From Rothia sp035916755 (lineage in GTDB: Bacteria; Actinomycetota; Actinomycetes; Actinomycetales; Micrococcaceae): DNA of 64,000 bases. The translations under genes and the position numbers were made by a program. Positions 25,603 through 34,916 of this stretch are shown one piece after another. The notes beneath the pieces were generated by a model that saw only the letters and a list, made by a program, of their open reading frames with translations, was not told the origin of the DNA and did no database searches. The stretch is taken from assembly GCF_035916755.1 (NCBI RefSeq), contig NZ_JAYWIX010000003.1:1-64000 (forward strand). The letters are read 5' to 3'. The stretch's first letter is position 1. Each line of letters opens with the position of its first letter.

Positions 25603-26610
25603 CTAGTGGGTTCTGGAGGCCTGGGAAATAGCCAACACGGCTTTTTCTAGGGGGTAGAAAGAGTCAAGATTCTCGCCCTTGAGCTGGGCATCGGTATCGG
25701 CCAGCAGGGCTAGGACGCGGGCCAGGTCGGCAGGTGCATACCTGCGGGAATCGCGCTGAGCAGCTTCTACCTGCCAGGGCGCCATCTTGAGGTCGCCCGC
25801 CAGCTGGTTGGAGTTACCGCGCACTCCGTGCACTTTGGCAATGTTCCGCATGCGGGCAGCCAGAGCACCCAGGATAGGGATAGGGTCGCTTCCGGTATCG
25901 ATCGCCTGGCGGAGCAGTTTAATGGCTTCCCTGCTGTTGCCCGCTACCGCAGCATCGCCCACCTTAAAGGCGGTGACCTCGGTACGGCCGCCGAAGTAGC
26001 GGTCGATGGTGTCTACAGTGATGGTACCCGGTTCATCTGCAATGAGCTGGCGGGCAGCCGAGGCTAGTTCTGAGATATCACTGGTTGCCGCCGCGAGAGC
26101 TGTCGCTGCGGGTGGGTCAATCGAACGCTGGGCCGAGCGGAACTCGTAAATGACGAAGTCCAGCCGGTCGCGTTCATTTTTCAGTGCCTTACACTCGACT
26201 ACCGGGTAGGACTTATTAGCCTTGATGGTATCAATAAGCTTTTTACCCCTGTTGCCGCCTGCATGGTGCAGCACCACCAGGGTGGAGTCGTGGGGCGCAG
26301 CGGCATAGGCAAGAGCGTCTTGCAGAAAGGCGTCGCTCATGGATGCCACCTGGGTGACCTCAATGATTTTGGGTTCGTCGAAAAGGGAGGGGCTGGCAAG
26401 GACGTCTAGCTGTCCGGCCCGGTAATCTTTGGCTGAGAGGCTGGTGAGTTCGTAGCTGCCGTGGGCCTCTTCAAAGAGCTGGCGGAGCCGCTGGGTAGCC
26501 CGGGAGGCAAAGTATTCTTCGGGGCCGTAGAGCAAAACGAGCGGAGCAAGCGGAACCGATCGCCAGCCGTTATCTGGCCCAGTTGAGCGGTTGCGGGGTG
26601 TGCGTGCCAT
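25603..26610 (-). CDS. holA: DNA polymerase III subunit delta
   Basis: A 335-residue clamp-loader subunit that opens the sliding clamp during replication. The N-terminal P-loop-like fold begins with VLLYGPEEYFASRA, and the C-terminal helical collar domain contains AREAIKLLRQAI-type helices and the RYAPADLARVLALLADTDAQLK segment typical of bacterial delta. It follows the ComEC hydrolase-domain gene by 54 bases, the usual comEA-comEC-holA order in Gram-positive bacteria. Confidence 0.93.
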   Translation of the reverse strand: MARTPRNRSTGPDNGWRSVPLAPLVLLYGPEEYFASRATQRLRQLFEEAHGSYELTSLSAKDYRAGQLDVLASPSLFDEPKIIEVTQVASMSDAFLQDALAYAAAPHDSTLVVLHHAGGNRGKKLIDTIKANKSYPVVECKALKNERDRLDFVIYEFRSAQRSIDPPAATALAAATSDISELASAARQLIADEPGTITVDTIDRYFGGRTEVTAFKVGDAAVAGNSREAIKLLRQAIDTGSDPIPILGALAARMRNIAKVHGVRGNSNQLAGDLKMAPWQVEAAQRDSRRYAPADLARVLALLADTDAQLKGENLDSFYPLEKAVLAISQASRTH

Positions 26611-26664
26611 GTATCCTCCTTGGGTGCCTTTCTATCTTGTCAGATAAAGCGCTTTTGTGCAGGT

Positions 26665-27594
26665 TTAGCCCGAGGCAGTCACTTCAATCCCCCGGTCACT
26701 GGTGGTCAGTGCCAGATGCCCCGAAAGGTCTGTGCGGGCAGCGGGGATAGAACTTCGGTTCAGGAAGCTGAGAATACTCTCATGCGGATGCCCGTAGCTG
26801 TTACCGGCTCCCACAGGGATGATCGCTAGGGAGGGGCTGGCTGCGATGATCAGGTCGGTGCCACTGCCCGCCGAGCCGTGGTGGGCAATTTTAAGGACGT
26901 CAGCAGGCAGCTGACCCGCTGATTCGGCAAGAAGCCGGTGGGCGGCGTCCGCTTCAAGATCCCCCGTGGTAAGCACGGTCAGCGGTCTCTGGCCGGTCTC
27001 CCTGGCAGGCAATGACCAGTGGATGACGAGGGAGGAATTGTTGATCCAGCTAGAGGAGCCGGTTGCGCCGGGAATCCGCTGGGCCTGCTCCGGGGGCCAG
27101 AGCACCCGGCCCAGGGGCTGACGGGTTACCTCGTGCCGCTCTGCGGTAACAGACTCTGCGGGGAAGGCCGAGCCCGCAGCAAGCCGATAGGTAGCTGTTC
27201 CTTGAGTGACCGGGGTTTGCTCCCCCTGTCTGCTGTAATGGGGCGACGTCACCAGCGTCGGCTGGGCGAAGTCACTTTGAACCTGTTGTAGCGCCCCATC
27301 GTGGTCGCTATGGGCATGGGTAATGAGCACAGCTTCCAGCTGGTCTACCCCGGCCCAGTCTAGGCAGGACTTGAGCGCCGAGTAATCGTCGCCGGTATCG
27401 AGAAGGTAGGCCGACCGCTGGCCGGTGCGGATTAGGTGGGCGTCCCCCTGGCCTACATCGCAGGTAATCCATTGCCAGTGCTCAGGGGCCCGGTGAGAAG
27501 CCGGCCAACGGTCGTGCAGCAGGAAAACCGCTAGACCTATCACGAGCGCTAGGAGGGCAAGGTCGACCAGGCTTTTGTTTCTCCTGCGGTTCAC
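26665..27594 (-). CDS. ComEC-associated metallo-beta-lactamase-fold protein (separate C-terminal domain of ComEC)
   Basis: A 309-residue protein with one N-terminal membrane helix (about residues 9-26) and a metallo-beta-lactamase fold: DVGQGDAHLI, the metal-binding ITHAHSDHDGALQQ motif, and KIAHHGSAGSGTD. It corresponds to the extracellular nuclease-like domain that is usually the C-terminal third of ComEC. Here it is a separate gene, overlapping the comEC stop by four bases (GTGA), so translation is probably coupled. The fold and motifs look intact, suggesting a working split rather than decay. Confidence 0.85.
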   Translation of the reverse strand: MNRRRNKSLVDLALLALVIGLAVFLLHDRWPASHRAPEHWQWITCDVGQGDAHLIRTGQRSAYLLDTGDDYSALKSCLDWAGVDQLEAVLITHAHSDHDGALQQVQSDFAQPTLVTSPHYSRQGEQTPVTQGTATYRLAAGSAFPAESVTAERHEVTRQPLGRVLWPPEQAQRIPGATGSSSWINNSSLVIHWSLPARETGQRPLTVLTTGDLEADAAHRLLAESAGQLPADVLKIAHHGSAGSGTDLIIAASPSLAIIPVGAGNSYGHPHESILSFLNRSSIPAARTDLSGHLALTTSDRGIEVTASG

Positions 27595-29183
27595 GGTCTG
27601 CCCCCTAGCAGTCGAGGCAAGCGAGCTGCGGGCAGGGAGTTGAGAGACCTGTCCGCTGAGAGAACTAGCCAGCTAATACCCACAACCCCCAGTAGGGTCA
27701 ACCCTAGAGTAAGCGGTGAAAGCACTAGGGGTAGCTGACTTGCCGGTAGCTTGTGGCACCAGGCAGCAACCGCTAGCAGCCCCTGGGTAAGAAAGCCACC
27801 GATATTCATGAGGACATCGAGCAGGGGGTGGGCTAGCCCCAGGGCGTAGCCAATGAGGGCCAGCAACCCCAGCACGGTAATAGGTGCTACCAAAGGGGTG
27901 GCCAGAAGATTAGCTAGAACCGTATAGGGGTAGATGGACTCGGAAAGTATCAGGATAACCGGTGCGCACCAGAGGCTAGCTGCACAGGGTAGAGCTACCA
28001 GATCAGCGAGCAGAAGGGGCAGCCTCCTGCTGAGGAGGCGCGAGAGAGCAGGCGCCAGTATCAGGAGGGAAGCTGTAGCCACGACCGAGAGAATAAAGCC
28101 GTAGTGGGTGGCAAGGGGTGGCGCTGTCAGAAGAAGAGCCATCACGCAGGTTGAGAGGAAAGCCAGACGGTAGGCTCCGTGGCCGAGAATTAGACCTAGA
28201 GCTCCCAGCAGGCCCATCGTCCAGGCTCTGAGTACAGAACCGTCAAGCCCTACCAGCACAACGTAGGCAGATGACGCGGCTACTCCGACTGCTATGAGGG
28301 CAGGGCGCCGGGGCCACAGCGGGTAGAGCAGACGGTAGGCGACGATAAAAATCAGGGTAATGTTGGCCCCTGAAACAGCTGTCAGGTGCGTTAGACCGGC
28401 CACCCGCAAAGATGAAAGAGCCGGTGCAGGCAGGGAAGAATCATCGCCGTAGGCCATACCCAGGAGCAGGCCAGCCCGTTCGGCACCCAGCTGGTCCACT
28501 GCCCTATCGCGCAACCCGCTCTTGAGTTCGAAGAGAGGGGCTACAGAAGCCGGTTGCTCCAGTAGGCTCACAGCTCCCTGCAACCGGTAGTAGGTTCCGC
28601 TGACCTTCAACTCCCCTACCGCGCTGACAGTGCTTCCCGGAATAAAAAGTTTATCTATATAGACGGTGAGAGGTACCCGCTGGGCCCAGGCCCTAGTAGC
28701 CTGCCTTATTTCCACAGTTTCTACCTGCAACCTATACCCACCCGTCGGAGCAGGCCGGGCCTCAGTTACTTCGGCCATCACACGGATTCCCTGCCCGTTC
28801 AGGGCCTGCATCAGCTCCCACTGTTGAGGGTAGCCCTGGGCCTGAAGGACAACAGTCTGTAAGGCAGCGAGCAGGCAGGTTAGCGCCAGAGTATATGACA
28901 CAGAGACCGGTACCTGGGCCCATGAACCTTTTACCTTCGCAATACTTTTCCGAACTATAAGCTGGGCGCCGCACCAGGAGCCCAGGGCAAGGCAAGCGAG
29001 CAAGGCTCCGGCCCACATTACCCACCAAGAGCCGGCAAGAATCCACAGGGCGGTAAAACACCAGAGACCCACAGCAGGTACCACAAGACGGGCATCGGTC
29101 AGACGCGGTTGCACCCGCCGATGTTCGGCCCGTTCAGCTTGAGCCTGTTGCCAGCTCCGTCCAACAACCAGAACCCTTTTCAT
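27591..29183 (-). CDS. comEC: ComEC/Rec2 competence channel, membrane part
   Basis: A 530-residue polytopic membrane protein. An N-terminal DUF4131-type region (first helices plus an OB-like extracellular segment, about 1-220) is followed by the Competence domain (about 225-500), which includes HLTAVSGANITLIF, the characteristic motif. It forms the pore for single-stranded DNA during natural transformation. The usual C-terminal hydrolase domain is missing and is encoded by the next gene, with a four-base overlap. It overlaps comEA likewise by four bases at its start (29180-29183). Confidence 0.92.
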   Translation of the reverse strand: MKRVLVVGRSWQQAQAERAEHRRVQPRLTDARLVVPAVGLWCFTALWILAGSWWVMWAGALLACLALGSWCGAQLIVRKSIAKVKGSWAQVPVSVSYTLALTCLLAALQTVVLQAQGYPQQWELMQALNGQGIRVMAEVTEARPAPTGGYRLQVETVEIRQATRAWAQRVPLTVYIDKLFIPGSTVSAVGELKVSGTYYRLQGAVSLLEQPASVAPLFELKSGLRDRAVDQLGAERAGLLLGMAYGDDSSLPAPALSSLRVAGLTHLTAVSGANITLIFIVAYRLLYPLWPRRPALIAVGVAASSAYVVLVGLDGSVLRAWTMGLLGALGLILGHGAYRLAFLSTCVMALLLTAPPLATHYGFILSVVATASLLILAPALSRLLSRRLPLLLADLVALPCAASLWCAPVILILSESIYPYTVLANLLATPLVAPITVLGLLALIGYALGLAHPLLDVLMNIGGFLTQGLLAVAAWCHKLPASQLPLVLSPLTLGLTLLGVVGISWLVLSADRSLNSLPAARLPRLLGGRP

Positions 29184-30112
29184 ACCGTCACCAGCGGGCG
29201 GAGAGCTTCCAGAGTGGCTGGCCCAATGCCCGACACCTGATCCAGCTCATCCACCGAGCTGAAACCCCCGTACTGCTCCCGCCAGCTAATAATCGATGCA
29301 GCCAGCACCGGGCCGACCTTCGGCAGGGTCTGAAGCTCTTCGGCGCTTGCCGTATTGATATTCACTAGCCCGGCGGCGTCCGCACCCCGGCCTGTTCCGT
29401 GGCCCGTCTCCGCCGAACCATGAGCGGCCTCTGCGGCACTCGCCGAGTTAGGCGGTGCCTCGCCCTGTACCGGAATATAGATCTGGCTCCCGTCACTAGC
29501 AGGGGCTGCCAGGTTAATCGCCGACGTATCCGCATCATCCCTGAGCCCGCCGGCAGCTGTGACCGCATCATTTACCCGGCTCCCAGAATCCAGCTCGTAG
29601 ACTCCCGGAGTCTGCACCGCACCGGCAACATGAACCACCACAGGCGCACTTCCCCCATGAGCGGCAACTGAAGCAGCGTCCGCCCCGGTGCTCAACCCCT
29701 GCCCTGCCTCAACGCCCGGCACCGGGCTGCCCCCATCAGCCGGCACCACGTCACCCCCAGAAGGAGCCACAGGAACCGCCGACACAGACGAGCCGCCACC
29801 AGAAAAAACCACAGGCCACAGAGCAACCAGACCCAAGACAAGAGCAAGAATCACCAGAGCACCCGTAGGTACTCGCCACCGGGTCACCGAAGCCTGCGGA
29901 CCAAGACCGGGAGCCTCTGAATCGGAAGACGCCAAAGCACGCTCAAGAAGCGCCCGATGTCGGGGACTCCGGGAGGCGCTCGCAGGAGCAGGGCCGTGGC
30001 GCCTGCTGCGCAAGAGATAATCGGTCTGACTCGGTTGATCTGCATAGGTATCGGCAGGTTCAACCGAAACAGACGGTAGGGTATCAGCGGGGTACCTAGA
30101 GTTCTGAGACAT
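29180..30112 (-). CDS. comEA: Competence protein ComEA (DNA receptor)
   Basis: A 310-residue single-pass membrane protein. A Ser/Pro-rich cytoplasmic N-terminus (~80 residues) precedes one helix (about 81-103), an Ala/Gly/Ser-rich linker, an SLBB domain (from VHVAGAVQTPGVYEL, about 165-225) and tandem helix-hairpin-helix motifs at the C-terminus (VNINTASAEELQTLPKVGPV and SGIGPATLEAL). ComEA binds incoming double-stranded DNA and hands it to ComEC. It is the first gene of comEA-comEC-MBL-holA. Confidence 0.92.
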   Translation of the reverse strand: MSQNSRYPADTLPSVSVEPADTYADQPSQTDYLLRSRRHGPAPASASRSPRHRALLERALASSDSEAPGLGPQASVTRWRVPTGALVILALVLGLVALWPVVFSGGGSSVSAVPVAPSGGDVVPADGGSPVPGVEAGQGLSTGADAASVAAHGGSAPVVVHVAGAVQTPGVYELDSGSRVNDAVTAAGGLRDDADTSAINLAAPASDGSQIYIPVQGEAPPNSASAAEAAHGSAETGHGTGRGADAAGLVNINTASAEELQTLPKVGPVLAASIISWREQYGGFSSVDELDQVSGIGPATLEALRPLVTV

Positions 30113-30161
30113 GGCCCCAGGCTAAGAGCTTCCGATCGTCTAGGCCAAGGCCGACGGCGCC

Positions 30162-30264
30162 TGTGGATAAAGCCTCTCCCACCGTCCTGCGGAAAATAGC
30201 CCCAGAAACCTCACAGGCGGTGCAGCTGAGTCACAAGATGACGCGACCCAGGCCCCTATCCACA
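30162..30264. promoter_or_regulatory. Two DnaA-box-like sites between comEA and degV
   Basis: TGTGGATAA at 30162-30170 is a perfect DnaA box (TTATCCACA) on the minus strand; CTATCCACA at 30256-30264 is an eight-of-nine match on the plus strand. They face each other in a 180-bp gap. Two boxes are too few for an origin; they could be a DnaA-regulated promoter, a titration site, or chance. Confidence 0.3.
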
Positions 30265-30292
30265 GGGTCTCTGCACCATCTTGAAAATAACT

Positions 30293-31201
30293 CTAGAAAA
30301 TAACGGCGGACAGGGCCCCTAAGCCCGCATGGGCAGAGAGCACCGGGGGCAAGGGCGTTACCACAGCCCCAGAGGCGATAGATCCCAGGGCCTGTTTAAA
30401 CTCCCACGCCTGCTCCTCATTACCGCTGTAATGGATAGCAACCACCTGCCCCTGGCGGCGCAGCAGGTCGGCTGACTCCCTATCCTTCAGCGGCACATCT
30501 AGTGGTAATTCACCGGCCCGCTCGGCGCTAGCCTGTTCGGTCAAAGCCGCAAGCCGTTCAATCGCCTTAGCTGTAGTGCGGGGGCGCTCAACGTAGTGCA
30601 GTTTGCCATCGAGCACGGTAGCTACGGGCCGAATCTGAAACATCTGGCCCACCATAGCTAGAGCGGGGCTGACGCGTCCGCCCCGCTTAAGGGCCTCCAG
30701 GGTAGGAATAAAGAAAAAGAGCTCGGTAGAAGCACAAAGCTCCTCGGCCAAAGCGGTGGCCTGCTCTAAGTCCTGCTCTCGGGCAAGGATGCGGTGCAAG
30801 CGGAGCACGGGCTCGCCCAGCCCCATCGCGAGGTTGAGCGAGTCAACCACCACCACCGGCATATCGACCAGCTGCGCCGCTAAACGGGCCGCATCGCAGG
30901 TACCCGACAGTTCCCCCGATAAATGAACTGAAATAATCGCAGAGTATCCCTGGGCTGCCAGCTGCTCGTAGGCGTCCACCAGGGTACCCGGCGCAACGCC
31001 GGAGGTCAGCACCTGCTCCCCCTGAACATGAGCTAAAGCGATAGCGGCATCTATCTGATCGGCAGGTAGGTCATTCAAAGTGTTGTCGCCCACGGTGACC
31101 GGTAGCTCAACCAGACTAAACCCGCCTTCGGTCTTGAGCTGTTCAAGGGTAGTGGCGGGCAGGGCAGCAGATGAATCGGTGACCAGGGCTATAGAACGCA
31201 C
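30293..31201 (-). CDS. DegV family fatty-acid-binding protein
   Basis: A 302-residue DegV-fold protein beginning with IALVTDSSAALP, the conserved start of the family. It also shows the VTSGVAPGTL-type and SGELSGTCDAAR segments that line the fatty-acid pocket. DegV proteins bind long-chain fatty acids, and in some Gram-positive bacteria (FakB) deliver them to a fatty-acid kinase; no kinase gene is adjacent, so that role is not shown. It is a single gene between leuS and comEA. Confidence 0.9.
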   Translation of the reverse strand: MRSIALVTDSSAALPATTLEQLKTEGGFSLVELPVTVGDNTLNDLPADQIDAAIALAHVQGEQVLTSGVAPGTLVDAYEQLAAQGYSAIISVHLSGELSGTCDAARLAAQLVDMPVVVVDSLNLAMGLGEPVLRLHRILAREQDLEQATALAEELCASTELFFFIPTLEALKRGGRVSPALAMVGQMFQIRPVATVLDGKLHYVERPRTTAKAIERLAALTEQASAERAGELPLDVPLKDRESADLLRRQGQVVAIHYSGNEEQAWEFKQALGSIASGAVVTPLPPVLSAHAGLGALSAVIF

Positions 31202-31273
31202 CTCACTACTCTACCGCCTAGCCAAGCCCTTGGAGTGACTCAGTCCATAGCAATCACTCAAAAGATAGAAAAA

Positions 31274-31308
31274 TCGGGTACCCCTCGCTACGGAAGGAGC
31301 ACCCGATG
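31274..31308 (-). terminator. Intrinsic terminator of leuS
   Basis: An inverted repeat (ATCGGGT ... ACCCGAT with further partial pairing inside) just after leuS. On the minus strand it is followed by TTTTTCTATC, a good U-tract. Confidence 0.78.
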
Positions 31309-31326
31309 ATACCTATCTAGATCTCA

Positions 31327-33822
31327 CTAGATCACGATATTGACCAGCTTGGGGGCACGCACAATGACCTTGCGCACCTCAGCGTCGCCTAGGGCTCGCT
31401 GAACGGCCTCTGACCTCAGAGCCAGGGCTTCAAGGTCGGCTTCAGAAATATCCTTGGCGACCTCCAGACGGTCTTTGACCTTGCCCTTGACCTGCACGAT
31501 TGCGGTGACGGTATCGTCTACCAGCTGGGCCGGGTCAACTTCGGGCCAACCCGCGGTCAGTACCGGGGTATCGTGGCCGAGTAGGTGCCAGGCGTCCTCT
31601 GCGGTGTAGGGGGCGTAGAGGGAGAGCAGGATGGCGATGGTCTCAGCAGCCTCGCGGACGGCCGGGTCAGCAGCACCTGCACCGGAGTCGATAACCTTGC
31701 GGGTAGCGTTGACCAGCTCCATAGTCTTGGCCACGGCAACGTTGAACTTGCCGTTCTCTACCAGGGCATCGACGTCGTGGACGGTGCGGTGCACCAGCTT
31801 GTGCAGGGCAGCGTCACCGGTTGAGCCCTCCGCCCCAACCTCGCTGGTGACGTCCTGGGCAATGCGCCAGGCGCGAGCCAGGAACTTCTGCATACCTGCG
31901 GGGGAAACGTCGGCCCAGTCGACATCGTCCTCGGGCGGGGAGGCGAAGACCATGACGGTGCGGACGGCGTCGACGCCGAACTTATCGAGCTGCTGGCCCA
32001 GGTCAACACCATTGCCCAGGGACTTGGACATAGCCTTACCCTGGTTGAGCACCTGGCCCTGGTTCATCAGGGCCTTGAAGGGCTCAGAGTGTTCAATCAG
32101 ACCCAGGTCGCGGATGACCTTGGTGAAGAAGCGGGCGTAGAGCAGGTGCAGAATCGCGTGCTCAACACCGCCGACGTACATGTCTACCTGGTTCCACTTC
32201 TTCATCTGCTCGGGGTCGAAGACCGCCTCATCAAAATTGGGCGAGACGTAGCGCAAGAAGTACCAGGAGGAATCCACGAAGGTGTCCATGGTGTCTGAGT
32301 CGCGCTTGGCGTCCTTACCGCAGACGGGGCACGGAACGGTGTTCCAGTCGGTGGCAGCTGCCAGGGGCGACTGACCCTTGGGCGCCAGGTCTTCACCGGC
32401 CAGGTTATCGGGGAGCAGGACGGGCAGCTGCTCTTCCGGAACCAGCTGTTCACCGTGCTCTTCACAGTGGATGACGGGAATGGGGCAGCCCCAGAAGCGC
32501 TGGCGGGAGAGCAGCCAGTCACGCAGGCGGAAGTTGACCTTGCCGGTGCCCACTCCCTTCTCCTCAAGAGTCTCAATAGCCTTTGAGATGCCGTCAACCT
32601 TGTTCAGACCATCTAGCGGGCCGGAGTTGATGTGCACACCATCGCCGGTGGTAGCGACGCCGGTTTCTGCCGGGTCGTCCTCACCGGTGTCGAGAACGGT
32701 GATGACGGGAATATCGAACTTGCGGGCGAAGTCCAGGTCGCGCTGGTCGTGGGCGGGAACCGCCATCAGCGCGCCGGTGCCGTAGTCGGCCAGGGCGTAA
32801 TCTGAGGCCCACAGGGGCAGCTTATCGCCGGTCAGGGGGTTGATGGCGTAACGGCCCAGGAAGACACCGGTCTTCTCGCGGTCGGTGGACTGGCGGTCGA
32901 TATCCGACAGAACCTTGATCTCTTCGCGGTAGGCTTCCAGGGCTTCCCGTTGGTCATCGGTTACCAGGTCGAGGGCCAGGTCGGCGTCGGCTGCCACGAT
33001 GAAGAAGGTTGCGCCGTAGAGGGTATCAGGGCGGGTGGTGAACACGTCTACGGTGGTGGCGGGCTTGTTACCGGCAGCCTCAATCTTAAAAGTAACCTCG
33101 GCACCTTCGGAGCGGCCGATCCAGTTGCGCTGCATAGCCAGCACGCGGTCGGGCCAGTGGCCCTCTAGCTCCTTCATGTCGTCCAGCAGTTCCTGGGCGT
33201 AGTCGGTGATCTTGAAGTACCACTGGTTCAGAGACTTTTTGGTCACGGGGGTGTGGCAGCGTTCGCACTCGCCGTTGACAACTTGCTCGTTGGCCAGCAC
33301 GGTCTGGTCCTTGGGGCACCAGTTAACCTGGGAATACTTACGGTAGGCCAGGCCCTTCTTGTAGAACTGCTGGAAGAGCCACTGGGTCCACTTGTAGTAT
33401 TCGGGGTCAGAGGTGTGCAGGCGGCGGGACCAGTCGGTCATGATGCCGTAGCGCTTGAAAGAGCCGGCCTGGGTCTCGATGTTCTTGTAGGTCCACTCTT
33501 TGGGGTGGGTGTTGTTCTTGATGGCTGCGTTTTCTGCGGGCAGGCCGAAGGAGTCCCAGCCGATGGGGTGCAGCACATCGTAGCCCTTTTGCTTCCAGAA
33601 GCGGGCGGTGACGTCGCCAATGGCGAAGGCTTCGGCGTGGCCCATGTGGAGGTCGCCGGAGGGGTAGGGGAACATATCCGCTACGTAGCGGGTTTCCTTA
33701 CCTTCTTCGTTGGTGGGTTCAAAAACCTTGGTTTCTTCCCAGTAGGGCTGCCACTTGGCTTCCATGGAGCGGAAGTCCCATGTGGTTTCGTTCTGTTCGG
33801 TAGGTTCTACCTCAGCAGTCAC
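31327..33822 (-). CDS. leuS: Leucyl-tRNA synthetase
   Basis: An 831-residue class I aminoacyl-tRNA synthetase that charges tRNA-Leu. The HIGH-like motif is in PYPSGDLHMGHAEAF, the editing domain occupies the middle (region around TTRPDTLYGATF), the KMSKS-like motif is AMSKSLGNG, and a helical anticodon-binding domain ends the protein. The frame extends 58 codons further upstream, but GTG at 33822 has AGGAAA at the right distance and gives the normal family length, so I use it. It is divergent from the alpha/beta hydrolase gene, with 175 bases between them. Confidence 0.96.
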   Translation of the reverse strand: MTAEVEPTEQNETTWDFRSMEAKWQPYWEETKVFEPTNEEGKETRYVADMFPYPSGDLHMGHAEAFAIGDVTARFWKQKGYDVLHPIGWDSFGLPAENAAIKNNTHPKEWTYKNIETQAGSFKRYGIMTDWSRRLHTSDPEYYKWTQWLFQQFYKKGLAYRKYSQVNWCPKDQTVLANEQVVNGECERCHTPVTKKSLNQWYFKITDYAQELLDDMKELEGHWPDRVLAMQRNWIGRSEGAEVTFKIEAAGNKPATTVDVFTTRPDTLYGATFFIVAADADLALDLVTDDQREALEAYREEIKVLSDIDRQSTDREKTGVFLGRYAINPLTGDKLPLWASDYALADYGTGALMAVPAHDQRDLDFARKFDIPVITVLDTGEDDPAETGVATTGDGVHINSGPLDGLNKVDGISKAIETLEEKGVGTGKVNFRLRDWLLSRQRFWGCPIPVIHCEEHGEQLVPEEQLPVLLPDNLAGEDLAPKGQSPLAAATDWNTVPCPVCGKDAKRDSDTMDTFVDSSWYFLRYVSPNFDEAVFDPEQMKKWNQVDMYVGGVEHAILHLLYARFFTKVIRDLGLIEHSEPFKALMNQGQVLNQGKAMSKSLGNGVDLGQQLDKFGVDAVRTVMVFASPPEDDVDWADVSPAGMQKFLARAWRIAQDVTSEVGAEGSTGDAALHKLVHRTVHDVDALVENGKFNVAVAKTMELVNATRKVIDSGAGAADPAVREAAETIAILLSLYAPYTAEDAWHLLGHDTPVLTAGWPEVDPAQLVDDTVTAIVQVKGKVKDRLEVAKDISEADLEALALRSEAVQRALGDAEVRKVIVRAPKLVNIVI

Positions 33823-33997
33823 CGTGTTTCCTGTCTGTCGAGTGGTGCTTGCGCTTTTTGGGCGCGCACAAGTCAAAGCTGTCAATGGTTTGATTCCTAG
33901 TGTACCGCGCTTGGGCTTGCTTTGCCCGGTGGCCGTTTGCCCACTGAGAAGTGGGTAGTGAGGCGGTACAGTGGTGGGGTAGAGAAAAGGAGTCACT

Positions 33998-34915
33998 ATG
34001 TCTGCAAGCCCCCACTTGGCCCATGTTTTTGAGCCGGTACCTCAGCAGGTTCCTGCCGGGACGCGCTACGAGGGCTGGGTGGGCGGCACTTATAGCCGCT
34101 GGTGGATGTATGGAAAGGCGGACGCGGCTCCCCTGGTTTTGGTGCACGGCTTTAGGGGCGATCACCACGGCCTTGAAATCATTGCCACCGGCCTGAAGGA
34201 TTTTTGTGTTTATATCCCTGATCTTCCGGGCTTTGGTAAGACTGCCCCGATTGAGGGGGCTGAGCATGCGGTGAGCACCTATGCTGCCTGGTTGGTCGAT
34301 TTCATTGAGACTGCTGTGGGTAGCCCGGTGCACCTGGTGGGCCACTCTTTCGGGTCGATCGTAAGCTCTTATACTGCCCTGGTGCGCCCCCATCTGGTAG
34401 AGCGTTTGAGCCTGATTAACCCCATCTGCCAACCTGCCCTTGAGGGTGACCAAAAGGTGATGAGCCGCCTGGCAGAGCTCTATTACGGTGCTGGAGCTGT
34501 CCTACCTGCTCCCCTGGGTTTTGCCCTGCTGCGCTCCCGCCTGGTCACCAGATTGAGCAGTGAGTTCATGATGAAGAATCACGACCCCGCCCTGCGCCGT
34601 TTCATCAACGGCCAGCACGATGCCTACTTCGGTGCCTTTGCCTCCCGTGAGGCGGTTCTACAGGCTTACCGGGCCTCTATCAGTACCACCGCAGCTGATT
34701 TCACCCCAGCTCTGCCGATGCCGGTCCAACTCATTGTGGCGGAGAAAGACGACCTGGGTACCCTAGAACTTCAGCAGGCCATGGCCCGTAAACTCCAGCG
34801 GGGGCGGCTCGATATCATTCCCGAGGTTGGCCACCTGATTCACTACGAAACTCCCCTACGGGCTGCTTTCCTGATTGCCGACTTTCATTCCCAAGGCCTA
34901 GAGGAGGGCAAGTAG
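33998..34915 (+). CDS. Alpha/beta hydrolase
   Basis: A 305-residue serine hydrolase of the alpha/beta fold. The oxyanion region VLVHGFRGDHHGLE is near residue 50, the nucleophile elbow is GHSFGS (about residues 111-116), and late acidic (EKDD) and His (EVGHLIHYE) residues complete the likely triad. The substrate is unknown. ATG at 33998 has AGGAG upstream. The next gene, a glycosyltransferase, starts two bases after its stop, so the pair is cotranscribed. The pairing hints at a role in envelope or glycoconjugate metabolism but does not prove it. Confidence 0.85.
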   Translation: MSASPHLAHVFEPVPQQVPAGTRYEGWVGGTYSRWWMYGKADAAPLVLVHGFRGDHHGLEIIATGLKDFCVYIPDLPGFGKTAPIEGAEHAVSTYAAWLVDFIETAVGSPVHLVGHSFGSIVSSYTALVRPHLVERLSLINPICQPALEGDQKVMSRLAELYYGAGAVLPAPLGFALLRSRLVTRLSSEFMMKNHDPALRRFINGQHDAYFGAFASREAVLQAYRASISTTAADFTPALPMPVQLIVAEKDDLGTLELQQAMARKLQRGRLDIIPEVGHLIHYETPLRAAFLIADFHSQGLEEGK

Positions 34916-34916
34916 C

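Noticed and set aside
31327..33996. leuS beginning at 33996 with a 58-residue N-terminal extension
   Set aside because: The extension has no family similarity, and GTG at 33822 has a proper AGGAAA ribosome binding site and gives the normal length.
31202..34000. T-box leader before leuS
   Set aside because: The 175-base gap upstream of leuS shows no T-box-like TGGNACCGCG sequence or terminator/antiterminator pair.
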